In this document: positions 63,435 to 64,000 of the stretch, one piece after another | Position numbering within the stretch: position 1 is the first letter of the stretch | Layout of the letters: every line of letters begins with the position of its first letter | The notes under the pieces: model-generated | Seen by the model: the letters and a program-made list of their open reading frames with translations, nothing else | Told to the model about the DNA's origin: nothing | Databases searched by the model: none | Made by a program: the position numbers and the translations under genes | Assembly (NCBI GenBank): GCA_028871475.1 | Contig: JAGWMZ010000009.1 | Location: forward strand, 62,001 to 126,000 | DNA length: 64,000 nucleotides | Direction of reading: 5' to 3' | DNA from: Sphingomonadales bacterium | GTDB lineage: Bacteria > Pseudomonadota > Alphaproteobacteria > Sphingomonadales > Sphingomonadaceae

Positions 63435-63633
63435 TTGAGGGCGCCCAAGCCCTCAAACTCCCATATTGTCTTCCGACATTGAGGGAGCGCCAAGGGGAAA
63501 GGAAGTGCAACCTTCCTGCTGCCGGAGGCAATCATTCCCTGCGGGGGGGGGGAGAGGTTAGACGCATGGACAGGGTGCCACCGCCCCATCGCCGGAAGAC
63601 GTGACGGGGGTGCAGGGGGCGATGGCCCCCTGC
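63435..63633. repeat. Family B (mosaic) intergenic element, copy 2
   Basis: The left hairpin TTGAGGGC-GCCCAA-GCCCTCAA is followed by ACTCCC; the right hairpin TGCAGGGGGC-GATG-GCCCCCTGC is the same as in the copy at 15.1 kb. Shared internal words are ATTGTCTTCCGACATTGAGGG, GCCGGAGGCAAT and CATCGCCGGAAGA. It lies between the convergent stops of the mitofilin-like and ubiquinone hydroxylase genes. Confidence 0.72.
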
Positions 63634-63647
63634 GTCAAACCTTGTTC

Positions 63648-64000
63648 TTATGCCTGCAACAAACTCGGCAAATTGCCGCTCATCCCCCGCGCTTCATTCA
63701 TAAAGAAGCGCTTCAACGTAGGCATGCGCTGCACAGCGCCCATGCCCAGGCGGCGAATGGCGCTGGCGCTGCGCCCCGGCACGCCGAACAGACGCACGAT
63801 GCCGTCCATCACGCTCATGGTGGTGAAATTGTCCAGCGCGCGCCAGTTTTCATAGCGCTTCAAAAGCTGGGCATCGCCCGGCTCCAGCCCCAGACGCATG
63901 CCATCGGAGAGCACCTGCACCAGTGCACCCACATCGCGCAGACCAAGGTTCAGCCCCTGCCCGGCAATGGGATGCATGCCATGCGCGGCATCACCCACCA
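63648..64000 (-). CDS. UbiH/UbiF/COQ6-family FAD monooxygenase, C-terminal part
   Basis: Only the last 116 residues are inside the window. GDAAHGMHPIAGQGLNLGLR is the family's second FAD-binding motif (GDAAH-x4-GQGLN-x2-L). It belongs to aromatic-ring hydroxylases of ubiquinone synthesis, but the ring position (UbiH, F, I or L) cannot be told from this fragment. A family B element lies 15 bp past the stop. Confidence 0.88.
   Translation of the reverse strand, partial: VGDAAHGMHPIAGQGLNLGLRDVGALVQVLSDGMRLGLEPGDAQLLKRYENWRALDNFTTMSVMDGIVRLFGVPGRSASAIRRLGMGAVQRMPTLKRFFMNEARGMSGNLPSLLQA

Overview
The window is about 64 kb of high-GC, gene-dense chromosome from an alphaproteobacterium. The best fit is Sphingomonadales (Novosphingobium/Sphingomonas-like). 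The reasons are a TonB-dependent receptor with a DIVVTG-type N-terminal motif, an aa3-type cox operon with embedded ctaB/ctaG/SURF1, a hisZ-dependent histidine pathway, the argH-lipoprotein-lysA block, and mitofilin/hemCD next to tsaD. No name can be fixed without a database search. Almost all of it is core metabolism: there is no prophage, no intact transposase and no CRISPR.

Layout. 1-9 kb: partial mtgA, an orphan TonB receptor, a His-rich zinc-type CDF exporter, ygfZ, a TetR/PF10118 divergent pair, a GNAT acetyltransferase with a minisatellite tail, and rpmA/rplU. 9.4-21.6 kb: a lipoprotein, then a long minus-strand run. In transcription order this is ctaC-ctaD-ctaB-small membrane protein-ctaG-ctaE-DUF983-SURF1, then thrC-RlmI-like methyltransferase, then folB-SDR remnant-moaA-moaD-moaE. 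21.8-27.4 kb: plus-strand pyrE-pdxJ-acpS-lepB-AI-2E-type permease-DUF3089 hydrolase-ruvX. 27.4-31.9 kb: argH-lipoprotein-lysA-siroheme synthase on the minus strand, with a divergent TlpA-like thioredoxin. 32-36.4 kb: a more accessory stretch with a gene-poor region, rlmJ, an integrase relic beside tRNA-Val(TAC), and a LysR/alcohol dehydrogenase pair. 36.4-48.6 kb: two DUF4139 paralogues, a MarR-like regulator, purA, an esterase, hisZ, serA, serC and an extensin-like lipoprotein. 48.7-52.9 kb: the Anbu bacterial-proteasome cluster (circularly permuted ATP-grasp, alpha-E protein, transglutaminase, Anbu). 53-64 kb: uvrB, an envelope operon (tsaD-gpsA-flippase-BON/OmpA protein-HHH protein), hemC-hemD-mitofilin-like, and a partial ubiquinone hydroxylase.

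The most unusual signal is not a gene. It is a family of roughly 200-bp intergenic elements built from nested inverted repeats. The outer ends are about 27-bp terminal inverted repeats, each able to fold into a small hairpin. An inner pair of about 20-bp arms can extend the fold into one long cruciform. Four full-length copies, one half copy and two single-hairpin copies lie in this window, always between genes and often within 15 bp of a stop codon. Two further elements share the plan but carry a different right-end hairpin. Two copies share the same extra segment inside the right hairpin loop. No cognate transposase is present. These look like REP/BIME or MITE-type elements that may double as transcription terminators. 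The second most interesting locus is the Anbu cluster, whose substrate and product are not established.
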